From the NCBI GenBank assembly GCA_003254925.1, contig QANZ01009649.1, positions 114,463 through 178,462 of the forward strand: a DNA stretch of 64,000 nt, given 5' to 3'. The stretch comes from Chamaecrista fasciculata. Lineage: Eukaryota > Streptophyta > Magnoliopsida > Fabales > Fabaceae. The notes beneath the pieces were generated by a model. The model saw only the letters and a program-made list of their open reading frames with translations, made no database searches and had not been told where the DNA came from. A program made the translations under genes and the position numbers. Position 1 is the stretch's first letter. Each line of letters starts with the position of its first letter. Positions 47,401-61,500 of this stretch are shown here, piece after piece.

Positions 47401-49684
47401 ACAAAAGATTGTTGTAGCACTAAACTTTTTAAGAAACAATAGAAGTTGAGGCAACATCCCAAAAGAGCTATTGCAACTAGTAAACTGAAAAAGACATATG
47501 CATATATATTATGAAAGCTGAAGCCAACGAAAACAAGTCACTTGTTACAAAAAGTCAAGTGTATAACAAATTACTCTCACCTTCAATATGTGGCGAGTGC
47601 AAGGTTCAATGGTGAGCATGACTGCACCCTGAAGCACAAAGATGAATCTGGTAGGAACAACATGTAAGAATGTCATAAACACATCAAACATCTGCTTAGA
47701 GCAAGAAAAAGTTGTCAAATGGTTCATTATGTCATCAAAGTACAATTTAAGACTAGAAAAGCACAACCTCTCCACATCATGCGGGGGTGGTCTTGATTTT
47801 GAATTCTCTGAAAAAAAGATAAAAAAATCAGCAGCATACCAAATTAATCAGTTTCAATGCCAGATTATAAGTTGCATGGCACATAAAACATGCAATGTCA
47901 CAAGCGAAAAGGAAATATGTCCAAATAAATGGAAATTGTCATTGTAGACTAGAATCAAGGTTATAAATGCAATTGTAACCCAATCACATGTTGAACCTGT
48001 TAGTGTGTGTTATGTGGAGTCAGCAAGGTGTATAATAAGTCAAGGTTCCAGCTAATGGGGTAACCTAGTGGGCAAAGAACAAAGCACCAGTGTGGCTGTG
48101 TTACCTGGCTTTGAGCTTCAGGCATGAACAAAGTACTATACTCTTGAGCTGGAATTTAATTTTACTTTATTTGAATAGTGGGGGGCTGGCAAGGATCCGA
48201 CTCCTAGTCCTTATTACTTGGTCATAAGTTAAGTAATTTGGATGTCCATCTCACTTCCTTTTCTTTTCGAATGATTTGAGGTTAAGAAGGTTAGTACCGT
48301 CCCACGTACTTCAGGTAGATATTTTACTATTTTGATGAAACGTGTGTTTTTATGAATTTATGCATGATACAGGATATTAGCAGAAAGTGGCATTACCTCA
48401 CCTGATGCATGAGGATATGCCTCATATCTAGGCTATAAATGAAAAGATAAATGTTGCTGCAAAATTAATAAAACCTTGTAATTTAGCAAGGTACATGACA
48501 AAGTGTGATCCCATTTCTGGTGCAATTAAATATGCCCCTGAAGTATTGATCCTGTCAAAGTAATTAAAGTGAGACAACAAGAAGAGGCTTAATCATTTTA
48601 ACCAAAACAAGTGGGGAAAGTCATTAGTACCAATCAGGTAAAGGGCCATATACATGACTTTCTGGTGATATTAAAGCATGATCCTTTTTATAAACACTGC
48701 GTGTGAAACCAGGTAAATCTGGCAAATGAAGAGACAAATTAAAGTTAGTTCACTTTCTGTTGAACTTTCTTTATATATATGTATATTATCCAGAGCTAAG
48801 AAATGCTGTGTATTTTACAGAAAGCTAATGTTCTAAACAGTATTTTGATATATGCTAATGATAAGGAAAAAGAAGAAGAAGTCATAATAGAAATAAGCAT
48901 AAAGTTGGACTCAAGCATGGTACTTGAGTGTCAATTTTCAGCCCCTAAGCCAAACCTTTAGAGCCAAAAAAAAAATTAGTCTCACTGAAATGTGTTAAGT
49001 TCACAGCATTATCCTGAATATAAACCATGTATGGATATGGAAGGAGAAAAGAGTCAGGTGAAGCAGATGCCAGCTCAAGCTAGCTTTGAGAAAGAACTTC
49101 TTGTGCTTGATCTAGTGAACTCGAAAATGTATATATATGTCATTTTTTTACATACTTTTTTGTGTATTAACATTCACGTAACTTGTTTACAGATACATAT
49201 ACATTTACATTTATGGTTTTAATAATAACCAACATTAAGTGTACCATTTTACCAGTACATTAATATATATTAACTATTTAATACATTATTCATTAGAATA
49301 AAAGTATGCCTTCTGAACTTGTTCACTGGCTAACAATCGATGATATGTTCTATGTAAATTGGTTGGTTTGATTGACTTGAATTCGAATTTAGCCTCAGTT
49401 GAGCCGAAATCAAGCCGCTTGAATAATTTTCTGAGATCAGTAAAATTTGCATATCAAAATTAAGTATACTGACCTTGGAGATGGACAGGAGAGAGAGTAG
49501 GATTATAGACTTTCAAGTACAGAGTGTTCAAGTTTTCTTCCACGCCAAGCACAGAAGGAGCAGAGCAAAACCCTTCTTCGGTAACTGCATATTTAATCAA
49601 ACCTGAAAAGCAACAAGCTAAAACTAAGCAATTTCGCGAAAGAATACTTTTCATCGTCCCAACAAAAGACAAAGTTTCCTCCAT
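44475..49684 (-). CDS. UGLYAH: (S)-ureidoglycine aminohydrolase
   Basis: Twelve exons on the minus strand: 49684-49474, 48718-48631, 48551-48475, 47807-47768, 47647-47581, 46895-46810, 46580-46499, 46214-46158, 46014-45976, 45392-45322, 44705-44652, 44550-44475. They splice in phase to 315 aa (plant enzyme about 298). The enzyme releases ammonia from S-ureidoglycine to give S-ureidoglycolate in purine/allantoin breakdown, in the ER. A hydrophobic signal peptide is visible, cleaner if translation starts at Met11 (49654). The bicupin motifs are present: LPGFTRSVYKKDHALISPES, GSHFVMYLA, VDSYAYLPPNYDH, FELRKLLP, DFQPGEFLNVKEVHYNQHG, VIWMAPFVPQWY. The Mn ligands known from Arabidopsis map to Glu250, His252, His256 and Gln290, all conserved. 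No damage was found. Confidence 0.96.
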
Positions 49685-49916
49685 TTGACTGCCAATAACA
49701 GACGTTACAATGAAAGCAGAAATCTGAGGGAGACATTATTCAATCATGTAATATAATAGAAAAAAGAGTAATGAGAAGCAAGAGTAATCAGTAATCACTA
49801 CCCAGGATTAGGAGATAGAGCAATATATTACGCATCTTAGCAGAATGGTTGCGAGAGACTGTCCGAGAATGGTTCAATTGTAAAGTCGCTACCCTTGTAA
49901 ACTATTTTAATGGGAT
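49685..49916. other. Upstream region of the ureidoglycine aminohydrolase gene
   Basis: About 230 bp of likely promoter and 5' UTR before the next transposon-like element. No specific site was recognised. Confidence 0.4.
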
Positions 49917-50446
49917 AAAGAGTCATTTTGGTCCTAGATTTATGCTCTAATGTTCATTTTGGTTCAATATGTTTCAAAATGTTCAAATTGATCTTAAATA
50001 TTGGCAAAATATTTCATTTTGGTCCCAAATTATTGAATATGGCTCATTTCAAGTTCAAACGTCACGAGTTTAGATTTATATATTGCTCTCATAGAGTACT
50101 TTCTCTATCCAGTTGGGTCGCCAATAAACGAGGTCAAATCGGTCCTAAAAGTAGACCGCTCGTTTCATGGTTAAATAAACAAAACTGATCATATCTCTCT
50201 CGTTTTAAATTCAAATGCGATGAATTCAGATCTACGAGTTCCTCTTAACAAGTCCTTTGAACTTGAAATGAAGGACGAGAGAAATATGACCAAATTCAAT
50301 AGTTTGGGACTAAAATGAAATTTTTTACCAATATATAGGACCAAAATAAAATATTTTGCTAACATTTAGGATTAATTTAAATATTTTAAAACATAATGTA
50401 CCAAAATGAATATTAAAGCATACATTTAGGTCCAAAATGACTCTTT
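49917..50446. mobile_element. Non-autonomous inverted-repeat element, copy 2
   Basis: The ends aaagagtcattttggtcct and the inverse at 50425-50446, with the same sub-terminal and core motifs (gttcattttggttca, atctctctcgtttta) as the element at 8712-9207. It directly abuts the tandem array that follows. Confidence 0.65.
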
Positions 50447-53400
50447 GACCTATTTTCAATAAATAGAGTGTTGGGACGTCCCAACTAGAACTTGACACTC
50501 CATTTATGGAATTTTTTTGTATTTAAGCAAGAGGCAGCAAATTTAGCGGCACAAAACCTATAATTTCTTATATATGCTTTTGGTCAAAGTGCAATACTGA
50601 AATTGAAAAAGAATGCTTACTTTTTAGTCCTTAACTCTATTCTAAAACTATGATTTAGTCCTTAAATATTGAAAATATACATCTTGGTTCATGATTTTTT
50701 TTTTTTGCAAACATCAATTATTTATGGTCTGTTTGGGTTAGCTCAAGAGCAGTTTATTTTGTGTTACAAATCTTTCTTGTCCTACACATACATATTGCTT
50801 AGTATCATATTGCAAAGTTCATATTTATCCATTTATATAACAATTATATGAGTTGAACTTACCATGCATTACACAAGTTTAGCACTATAGTCTATACAAA
50901 AAATTGTGAGGAAAATGTACATTGGTAGTGGCAAAATGCCTCCTTTTAGTTTTTTTTTCATTTTTTTACGTTTTAATTGGGTTTAAACAAAACTTTCCAT
51001 AAATAGAGTATTGGGTTCTAGTAGAGATGTCATCTCCTAAAATCATATAATTGTTATATAAATAAATCAATATGAACTTTGCAATATGATACTAAGCAAT
51101 ACAAATGTGTAGCACAAAAAAGATTTGTAACTGAAAATAAATTGCTCATGAGCTAACCCAAATATACCCTAAATAGTTGATGTTTGCGAAAAAAATAATG
51201 GACTAAGATGTATATTTTCAATATTTAGGGACTAAATCATAGTTTAGGAATAAATTTAAGGACCAAAAAGTAGGCTTTCTCTTTCAATTTCAGTATTGCA
51301 CTTTGACCAAAAGTGTATAAAAGAAATTATAGGTTTTGAGCCACTAAATTTGATGCATCTTGCCTAAATCCAAAAACTTTCCATAAATAGAGTGTCGGGT
51401 TCTAGCCAGCACGTCCCGGCTAGAACTCAGCACTCTATTTATGGCAAGTTTTTATTTTAAACCAATCAAAACGTAGAAAAAGAAAAAATAAAATAAAATG
51501 AGGAATTTTGTTGCTACCAATGTACGTTTTCCTCACTATTTTTTGTAAAGACTAGGGTCAAACCCGTGCAATGCAGATAAGTTCAACTCATATAATAGTT
51601 ATATAAATAGATCGATATTAACTTTGCAATACGATACTAAGCAATACAAATGTGTAGCACAAAAAAGATTCGTAGCTGAAAATAAACTGCTCATGAGCTA
51701 ACCCAAACATACCCTAAATAGTTGATGTTTGCGAAAAAAATCATGGACTAAGATGTATATTTTCAATATTTAGGGACTAAATCATGGTTTAGGAGTAAAT
51801 TTAAGGACTAAAAAGTAGGCTTTCTCTTTCAATTTCAGTATTGCACTTTGACCAAAAGTGTATTGAAGAAATTATAGGTTTTAAGCCACTAAATTTGATG
51901 CATATTGCCTAAATCCAAAAACTTTCCATAAATAGAGTGCCGAGTTCTAGACGGCACGTCCCGGCTAGAACTCGGTACTCTATTTATGGAAACTTTTTAT
52001 TTTAAACCAATTAAAACGTAGAAAAAGGAAAAAAAAATAAAATGAGAAATTTTGTCGCTACCAATGTACGTTTTCCTCACAATTTATTGTATAGACTAGG
52101 GCCAAACCCGTGCAATGCATACAAGTTCAACTCATATAATTGTTATATAAATAGATCAATATGAACTTTGTAATACGATACTAAGCAATATAAATGTGTA
52201 GCACAAAAAAATTCGTAACTGAAAATAAACTGCTCATGAGCTAACCCAAACATACCTTAAATAGTTGATGTTTGAGAAAAAAAATATGTACTAAGATGTA
52301 TATTTTCAATATTTAGGGACTAAATCATAATTTAGGAATAAATTTTAGGACTAAAAAGTAGGCTTTCTCTTTCAATTTCAGTATTGCACTTTGACCAAAA
52401 GTGTATTGAAGAAATTATAGGTTTTGAGACACTAAATTTGATGCATCTTGAATAAATCCAAAAACTTTCCATAAATAAAGTGCCAGGTTCTAGTCGGCAC
52501 GTCCCGGCAAGAACTTGACACTCTATTTATGCAAAGTTTTTATTTTAAACCAATTAAAACGTAGAAAAAGGAAAGAAAAATAAAATGAGAAATTTTGTCG
52601 CTACCAATGTACGTTTTCCTCACAATTTTTTGTATAAACTATGGTCAAACCCGTGCAATGCAGATAAGTTCAACTCATATAGTTGTTATATAAATAGATC
52701 GATATGAACTTTGCAATACGATACTAAGCAATATAAATGTGTAGCACAAAAAAAATTCGTAACAGAAAATAAACTGTTCATGTGATAACCCAAATATACC
52801 CTAAATAGTTGATGTTTGCGAAAAAAAATATGGACTAAGATGTATATTTTCAATATTTAGGGACTAAATCATAGTTTAGGAATAAATTTAAGGACTAAAA
52901 AGTATGTTTTCTCTTTCAATTTCAGTATTGCACTTTGACCAAAAGTGTATAAAAGAAATTATAGGTTTTGAGCCACTAAATTTGATGCATCTTGCCTAAA
53001 TCCAAAAACTTTCCATAAATAGAGTGCCGAGTTCTAGACGGCACGTTCCGGCTAGAACTCGGCACTCTATTTATGGAAAGTTTTTATTTTAAACCAATTA
53101 AAACGTAGAAAAAGGAAAAAAAAAAATAAAATGAGGAATTTTGTCGCTATCAATGTACGTTTTCCTCACAATTTATTGTATAGACTAGGGCCAAACCCGT
53201 GCAATGCTTATAAGTTCAACTCATATAATTGTTATATAAATAGATCGATATGAACTTTGCAATACGATACTAAGCAATATAAATGTGTAGCACAAAAAAA
53301 TTCATAACTGAAAATAAACTGCTCATGAGCTAACCCAAACATACCTTAAATAGTTGATGTTTGCGAAAAAAATATGTACTAAGATGTATATTTTCAATAT

Positions 53401-55015
53401 TTAGGGACTAAATCATAATTTGGAAATAAATCTTAGGACTATAAAGTAGGCATTCTCTTTCAAATTCAGTATTGCACTTTGACCAAAAGTGTATTGAAGA
53501 AATTATAGGTTTTGAGCCACTAAATTTGATGCATCTTGCCTAAATCCAAAACCTTTCCATAAATAAAGTGTCGGGTTCTAGCCGGCACGTTCTGGCAAGA
53601 ACTCGAAACTCTATTTATGCAAAGTTTTTATTTTAAACCAATTAAAACGTAGAAAAAGGAAAGAAAAATAAAATGAGAAATTTTGTCGCTACTAATGTAC
53701 GTTTTCCTCACAATTTTTTGTATAAACTAGGGCCAAACTCGTGCAATGCAGATAAGTTCAACTCATATAGTTGTTATATAAATAGATCGATATGAACTTT
53801 GCAATACAATACTAAGCAATATAAATGTGTAGCACAAAAAAGATTCGTAACAGAAAATAAACTGTTCATATGAGATAACCCAAATATACCCTAAATAGTT
53901 GATGTTTGCGAAAAAAAATGGACTAAAATGTATATTTTCAATATTTAGGGACTAAATCATAGTTTAGAAATAAATTTAAGGACTAAAAAGTATGCTTTCT
54001 CTTTCAATTTCAGTATTGCACTTTGACCAAAAGTGTATAAAAGAAATTATAGGTTTTGAGCCACTAAATTTGATGCATCTTGCCTAAATTCAAAAACTTT
54101 CCATAAATAGAGTGCCGAGTTCTAACCGAACCGGCTAGAACCTGACACTCTATTTATGGAAAGTTTTTATTTTAAACCAATTAAAACGTAAAAAAAGAAA
54201 AATAAATAAAATGAGGAATTTTGTCGTTAGAAATCCAAAATTTCACATTAATTCATTTTTTATAAATCATTTTATATATAATTCGTATTTGCATTACTTT
54301 TTAGTCTTTAAATTTATTCCAAAACTATGATTTAGTCCCTAAATATTGAAAATATTCATCTTGGTCCATGATTTTTTTTTGCAAACATAAACTATTTAGG
54401 GCTTGTTTGAGTTTGCTCATGAGCAGTTTATTTTGTATTACGATTTTTTTGTGTGCTACACATATATATTGCTTAGTATCATACTCCAAAGTTAATATCT
54501 ATCCATTTATATAACAATTACATGAGTTGAACTTACCTTGCATTGCACGGGTTTGACGCTATAGTCTATACAAAAAATTGTGAGAAAAACGTACATTGGT
54601 AGCGACAAAATGTCTCATTTTGTGCTTTTTTTCCTTTTTTTTTACGTTTTAATTGGTTTGAAATTAAAACATTCCATAAATAGAGTGCCGGGTTCTAGCT
54701 GGGACGTACCAACTAGAACCCGGCACTCCATTTATAGAAAATTTTTGTATTCAAGCAAGATGGAGCATATTTAGTGGCAGAAAACCTATAATTTTTTTAT
54801 ATATATTTTTGGTCAAAGTGCAATACTTAAATTGAAAAAGAAAACTTACTTTTTAGTCCTTAAATATATTTCAAAACTATAATTTAGTCCCTAAATATTG
54901 AAAATATACATCTTGATCCATAATTTTTTTTTACAAACATCTACTATTTATGGTTTGTTTAGATTAGTTTTTTGTTAAGAATTTATTTTATCACATATAC
55001 ATCAGACGGGTTTGA
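50447..55015. repeat. Tandem array of ~544-bp palindrome-bearing units with inverted flanking copies
   Basis: Forward units recur with their palindrome starts (ccataaat) at 51381, 51926, 52469, 53013, 53557 and 54101, a spacing of 543-545 bp. Each unit has a long palindrome; at 53004-53085 the arms are 34 bp and perfect around a 14-nt loop. Outside it are conserved blocks such as aaacccgtgcaatgc, gatgtttgcg, tttagggactaaatca and cactttgaccaaaagtg. Inverted, partial copies flank the array (about 50460-51020 left; 54240-55015 right). Alternate units share variants (53013 with 54101; 52469 with 53557), giving a dimeric period near 1088 bp. There is no ORF. Confidence 0.9.
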
Positions 55016-55549
55016 CCCTAGTTTGCAAATAAAAGAAGTAGTTACAAATTTTATGATTTGCGTGCCGCTACCCTCTTATGCAAATAATAAAAGTTGCGCA
55101 AAAGTTTATTATTTGTAGAAAAGGGTAGCAGCTACTTACCTTTACCCTTTTCATTGCAAATAATAAAATTTGCAGCTATTTTTTTTTTTGCAAATTTATC
55201 GATAATGGATAATTTATTAAAAAATAGTTAAAAAATAACATTAATTAAAATATAAAATTTTAAAAATAAAATTAATATTAAAGAGAAAATTTAAAATTAA
55301 TGTAAAAAGATATATATATATATATTTTCTTTCATAAGAAAATTAAATTAAATAAATGGAAGTAAAAGAGGGCGCGAAGAGTCACAGGAACGTTGTGGGC
55401 GTCGCCGAGGCTGTGGTTTAGGGTTTATCAGAGTTACGACCTCCGACGTTAGAAATGAACTCTCACTTGCTATGCTATTAGTCTAAAACTCTTAAGCTCC
55501 TCTACATAACAAAGAGAAAAAGCGGGTGGTCAGTCTACAGCTGCTGATA
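55016..55549. other. 5' flank of the RNA methyltransferase-like gene
   Basis: AT-rich, then a more GC-rich 5' leader from about 55370. A telo-box-like tttagggttta lies at about 55417-55425, often seen near the start of plant genes for translation and RNA metabolism. No other feature was recognised. Confidence 0.4.
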
Positions 55550-58500
55550 ATGTCTGAACTACAAGTAAATTCTATGGCTACTCTCGTTGATTCTTTGTCA
55601 AAAAGCTTTATTCAAGTACCCCCGTCGGCCATACCCGCAATGTTGGATTGCATTCTGTTGTCCACTGGTTTGTCCCCGCCGTTTCTCTTTGATTCACTTA
55701 CCGACGAGTTCCCTCGCTTGTTCAAGGTATCTTTGGTCCATCAATAGCCAGTTCTGTAAAACTATGCAGTTCTGCATCTGTAGTGTCCCTGAATAACAGC
55801 ATGTCCGATACTTTCTTATTAGTTATACAACACTTTGGTATTTACATTTATTTAACTTTGGTGAATTTACCAGGATATTATTAAGGAGGATGAGAAGTTG
55901 GATTCTGATAAATGCCTCCATCTTATGTCATTGGTTGGTGCATTTTGTCATCTTTTGAAGAAAATAGGTGAGTTAGTCTCCTGTTCTTGGCGCTTATTTA
56001 TTCTTATTGTTTTGACATTCAATATGGTTTTTATAAGCTATATGGCCTTTTGGAACTGCATTCTTAACAAAAACTGTGGTGCTTGGCCGGATTGTGTGAA
56101 ATTTTCAAGGTGTAAAAGAAGAATGGAGCATTTGTGCCTGCCACATTATCCCATCTTGTAGCAATATTTCTATCAGATTTACTTCTTGTATAGTGATGTC
56201 AAAACTGTCCTCTAATGTCTTGCTGGGTTATGATGATTCCAAGATGCATGTGACTTGTGTACATCCATATAATAGGTATTAGGTAATGATTGCTTAACAT
56301 AATGATGGTGAAAGATAGGATAAGTTTTTTTCTTGCAGAGGCTAATCATGATGCTGTACAGTCATTTACATGGAGATGCTTTCTTCCGTTAGCTAAGGTG
56401 CTACAAGCTTTTCAATCTGATCTGCTTAATCAGGTATAATATAATGGTCCAGACTATTTGTATTTATATGTAACTATTGGATGGCTTTTTAATAAGTGAT
56501 TGTTTTTTCACATCTTTATTGTTGTTTAATATGCATCATAATTTTGGTGTTAGATCGCAGAACTTTTCATTGATGTTTTGATTGAGACTCGAAACTGGGT
56601 AGTTCTTGAAGGAACTTTGGTGCCCATTGTTTTAAGATCAGTTGGTCTTTCCATGGGTATGCTTCATGCCAAAGATTCAGATTTCCTTGAATGGAGAAGT
56701 AGATCATGCTCCCAGGTATCATATGATCTGTTAACTAATTCACCAATGGACAAGGAAATCTTGCTGTCTTATTCAAGCTGTTTTACATTGCCAACTTCTT
56801 GCCAATTTTTGTCTGTTATTCTGGAAGCTGCCTTTCAGTGCCATCCAACAGTTATGGAAGATAATGGCTGTTCTTTTGATAACTTTGTTAGAAAAATGAT
56901 TTGGGAATTATGTAATATGACTGAGAGGATGCTATTATATAGTCCCGAGCATAGGTCTTGTGCAGTTGGCTTTCTTCTTCCTATCACGTTTAGAGCATTT
57001 GCTTCCAATGCCTCATTCACTGTCACGATCTCTGGGCAAGAACATCCTATTTCTCGGTAGAATCAATTAACTTCATTATTGTTGAACTGATTTATATGTA
57101 TTTGTTATCCATCTATGAGTGCTTATTGCATATTATTGGTTTCCAGGGAGCAATTTTTTATCAAATTGTGGAAGTGCTGCAGGACACTGTTTTCCATCGG
57201 ACCTTCGGAAAGAAGAGAGGCATATAATGTGCTCTCTTTGTATTTCTCTTTTCTCCCTCATATAGAAGAACTTGAAAATTCTGATACAATCTGTAGAATG
57301 GAAAAATTTGACATAAGATCAGAAAAAGAATTCTGGGATGAAATCAAGAGGGGGCTGGTACTTGAGCTTTTTTTTTATGATTTTCCATTATCCTGCCAGA
57401 TTATATTAGTTGTTGTCGCCCGTTGCTTACTTAATTATTAAACTCAACCTGTGCAGGTTGACAAGGAGAGTTTAGTGAGGAAGCAGAGTTTACATATATT
57501 GAAGGTGGCGCTTAACTTACAAGGAGGAACCTATTCCTCTTCTAGTGTCTCAAAAGGGAATCCATCTGGAAAGACTTCTATTCCTCATGGTGTGACAAAG
57601 AGGGAGCTGTGGGCTTACAAGGAAGCCAGATCACTAGGAGTTGGAAACTTTTTGGCTTTAGAGGATCTAATTTTCAGCAGCAAGCAGTATTGGGAGGCAT
57701 TTTTACTCCTATATGAAATGCTTGAAGAGTATGGCACTCATTTAGTTGAAGCAGCTTGGAATCATCAGGTGTGTAATAATGCATTCAATTTTTTATTTCT
57801 GGGGTAACACCTGTTAGTTCATCCTTTTCTTGGTAGGAGAACAAAAAGCAAGGTAATCAAAGGTGCAGTGTTTATGGTTTCCATCCCCATACTTAACAAT
57901 TTCTTTCTTTGTTATAACCAAAACATGAGTTGGGAATGCAGAGGTTGGGTGCTCTTGGAGCTTGATGATTTTTATATAATTAAGTTATTTTCACCTTTGG
58001 TTTATCAAAATTTTTACATGTGGATGTATATAGGTACTCTGACAATCTTGTGTCATTCATTCTTATAAATCATAAATATAGGTGAAGGCTAATGAGAAAA
58101 GCACACTATGGATATAGTTTTTATACTGTAGTCAGACACTTTGTAATCAAAGTTTCACTTAAAAAATGGTTATTCTCTGAAGACTTGATATTGTGTTTTC
58201 TGTATATTATACTTTCTCCAATTCAAAATGTCTAATCTTCTATAGTAATTGTTACAGGTTTCTTTGTTGATTCAGTTCTCTTCGTCATATATAAAGTTGG
58301 AAAGCAATACCAGTGAAGTTCATCAAAGCATATTTGAAAAATGTGGTGAAATCTTTGATTGGTTATCAATTTTGTGGGAAAGAGGCCTTCATCATGATAA
58401 TCCTCAAGGTTAGTGGAGTTGTCATTAGGAACAAGTGGTAAAATAATCAACCTTAAACTTGAAAGTTAGTGTATCATTTCATGAATTTTATTGCTTTTTG

Positions 58501-61500
58501 AATGTTAAATAAATTCTTCCATAATTATTCATTGCTTTTTCTTATGTGTTCTCTAATTAATGCAGTAAGGTGCCTGATTATGCAATCTTTTCTGGACATC
58601 AATTGGGAGGATTATGGGAGTTATGTGAAATCAGTGCCTGAAACTTTTGTCTTCGGTCCATTTATGCAAGGGTTGAATGATCCAATACAACACAAAGAGT
58701 TTGGTTAGTCCATCATTCTATTTGCCCCTTTCATGTAGTGAATTTGTTCTTCAACCATAGTTGACCACATTATGTTGTTCAGCTTCAGCACTTCGTCAAT
58801 AGACGCATTTTAAATTTGAATGATGCTTTAACCAATTACTGAGTCCAAATAAGATCTTTTTTTTCATTTTAAAAAAATTTAGTTTGCTAAAACCATTGAG
58901 TTTTGTCGGCATATGTTACTGGAAAAACAAATTATGTGGCAAATCTTATTCCATTTAGTTCTATTTCTATATTTTATATTTTAGGTGTAAAAGGAGTTTA
59001 CATGTCAAGGACAATTGAAGGTGCAGCCAGGTTTCTTTGTCAGTATGCAAGTTGTCTGTCTCGAAGGTAAGTTTTGAAATCTGTTTGGTAGAAATCTCAG
59101 TAGTTTAGAATTTCAGATGATACATGTCCAAATTACAATGCTCTCATTTTGTCCTTCAGTAATTTCCCTCCAATTATTGTTGTTCTTCTAGAAGACCAAA
59201 TTGAGAAGTTAGACTGTTCACTTCAAAAGCTGCTTAATATTTTTGTTAGAAAAGGACATATGGCATGGTCTTGACTGTATAATCTAGGGACAACATTTTA
59301 CCTTAGAAATTCAATATTCTGCAAACATTTCCCTTTCTTGTCTAATGTAGTTTAATACTTTGGCTTTACTTTATTTATTATCTAAAAGTTAGTTACAGGA
59401 AATGCATTGAATTTTTATGCAATCTAGCATCGACTGCCAAACATCAATCTTTTGGACGAGCCGGACTGGTGGGCCTTGCTGAATGCATTGCTTCAGCTGC
59501 TACTGGCATTGGAAGACTTATTCATGCCAGGAAAGAGTCAGATGGAAGCCTTTCTGTTGTGGAGTCTTCTTCTGAAATGACAAATGAAAATGGTAAAACA
59601 GAATTACTGGATGTTTTACGATATGTTATTGAGAGCAGCAAACAGCATTTCAATCCCAATTATCGTCTCCGAGGTTATTAATTTATTATAATTGGATTTT
59701 GTTATTTTTCTATACCATTTGATTATTATACTTTTAGGAGCCAATGAGCCATAGCACAATTCAACTTACACCTATATTATGGTTACCAGTTTGTCAAAAA
59801 ATCCTGGAGGCTGCTATTTCAGTGGTGTGCACATTTGATATTTCCCTTGAGATTGTCATGCTTTTCATTTCAGCATTGCCACGTGAATTTACCGATTATG
59901 GTGGTAAGTAAAATACTTAATGATTTACTGCTGGTTTTTTAGTTACTAGCTTGTATCTTGTGTGAGGTTGGTGGAGGAATTGAAGGAAAGATTGCCCGAA
60001 ATCTCCAAAGTCTATCATACTTTTCAAATTGTTTGAAGAAAGTAACAAAGGAGTTTGGAGGAAATGCGAGGGACTGCAGATATACTGCAAAGATGGGATT
60101 CTAGATGCTTGCTACATTAGAGGGTTTGCAGATATACTCCTGTTTGTGTTGAATATCTGAAAATATTTGTCTTCTGTTATTGTTTTACATATTCCCTCCC
60201 TTCCCCCCCTCCCATCCCTTATATTGATATCACAATAGTAGGAAGATTACTGTTTAAGTAATTTCTGTGATATCTGCTGGAAAATTGCTGTAGATTGGTT
60301 TTTCTTCACTTCTGACTCATTGCTTTTCTAACTATTTTTCTGTTTCATACATAAAATTCACTTCTATTTGGTTTGCAGTTGGTAAATTTTGACTCTCTCT
60401 TTCCCTCCTCACCAGGTCCATTAAGGGCAACTGTGCAAAGATGGTTTTTGGGTTGTGGCCACAAGGATTGTTGTACCAATTGTTGTAGTGATGACATGAA
60501 GCTCTGGAAAAGTCTATATGACTTTCCTCATAGCTTTGTGAGTCACCAACTTCCAGTTGATGCTTCTCTTAATTATGATGATGAAGACTTGAGTGCATGG
60601 GAGCTTGAAGCAAATAGGTGGGCCAGAGTGCTTTTTCTAGCAACCAAGAAGGAATATCTTTTGGGACCAATTTTAATGGTTTGATATTTCTTTCCTCTCT
60701 GTTTCCATCTATGAATATATGGCAATTATTTTCTGCTGAGGAGAATCGAATTATCATGGTTGGGCTCTTTGAGCGGTTGATACTCTTGAACTGGTAACCC
60801 TGTTGATTTATAATTTAACATAAAGTCTGACACTGGTTCTATACCTTTATGTTGCAGTTCGTTCAAAGCAATGGCATTATGATTTTGAAACAGAACCATG
60901 ATACAAAATATATACCAGTCAAATTCCTGGTTCTTTCCTTGAGCATAGTTTTGGAGCTTCAAAGAACAAAGGAACGGGTGGCTGAATATAGTAGTAAAGC
61001 GAGGACAGACATAGGGATCAATGATCATGCATTACTTGATGATTTTAGTCTTGTAGATGGCATCTATGAAAAGTTTGTTGACAGATTTATTTTTATATTG
61101 GTATTATCTGTCATGTGAAGCTCATAATTCTGTTTTTGTCTGTTATATTTATTTTGATCTTTTTTATCCTTCATTGGTAATGAAGATTCGTGTGTGCAGG
61201 AGGATATGGTTCAGTTTGCAAACCAGTCTTGTTCCATTTTCTGGTCTGGCATTGTTGTGGAGGATACAGCACTGCCTGGTTCGGTGAAAGGAAAACTTGG
61301 GGGCCCTAGTCAACGAAGATTGTCCATTTCTACCACAACTGTTGTATTGCAAGCGGTAGGTTCTTTCTTCTCCTCGTTACCATTGGCTGACTGACTTGTC
61401 TACTACAAAACTATCTTCAAAATATATATTAGAGGTGGCCCTTAACCCTAAAGGACTGGTTGTAAAATGCACAAACGCGGTTGACTTGTAGAGAAAAGTG

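Noticed and set aside
47642-47947. 101-codon plus-strand ORF across the aminohydrolase exons
   Set aside because: It covers the opposite strand of exons 4 and 5 and intronic DNA, with no motif of its own.
50447-55015. CRISPR-like array
   Set aside because: Regular spacing exists, but units are about 544 bp, spacers are not unique and this is a plant genome.
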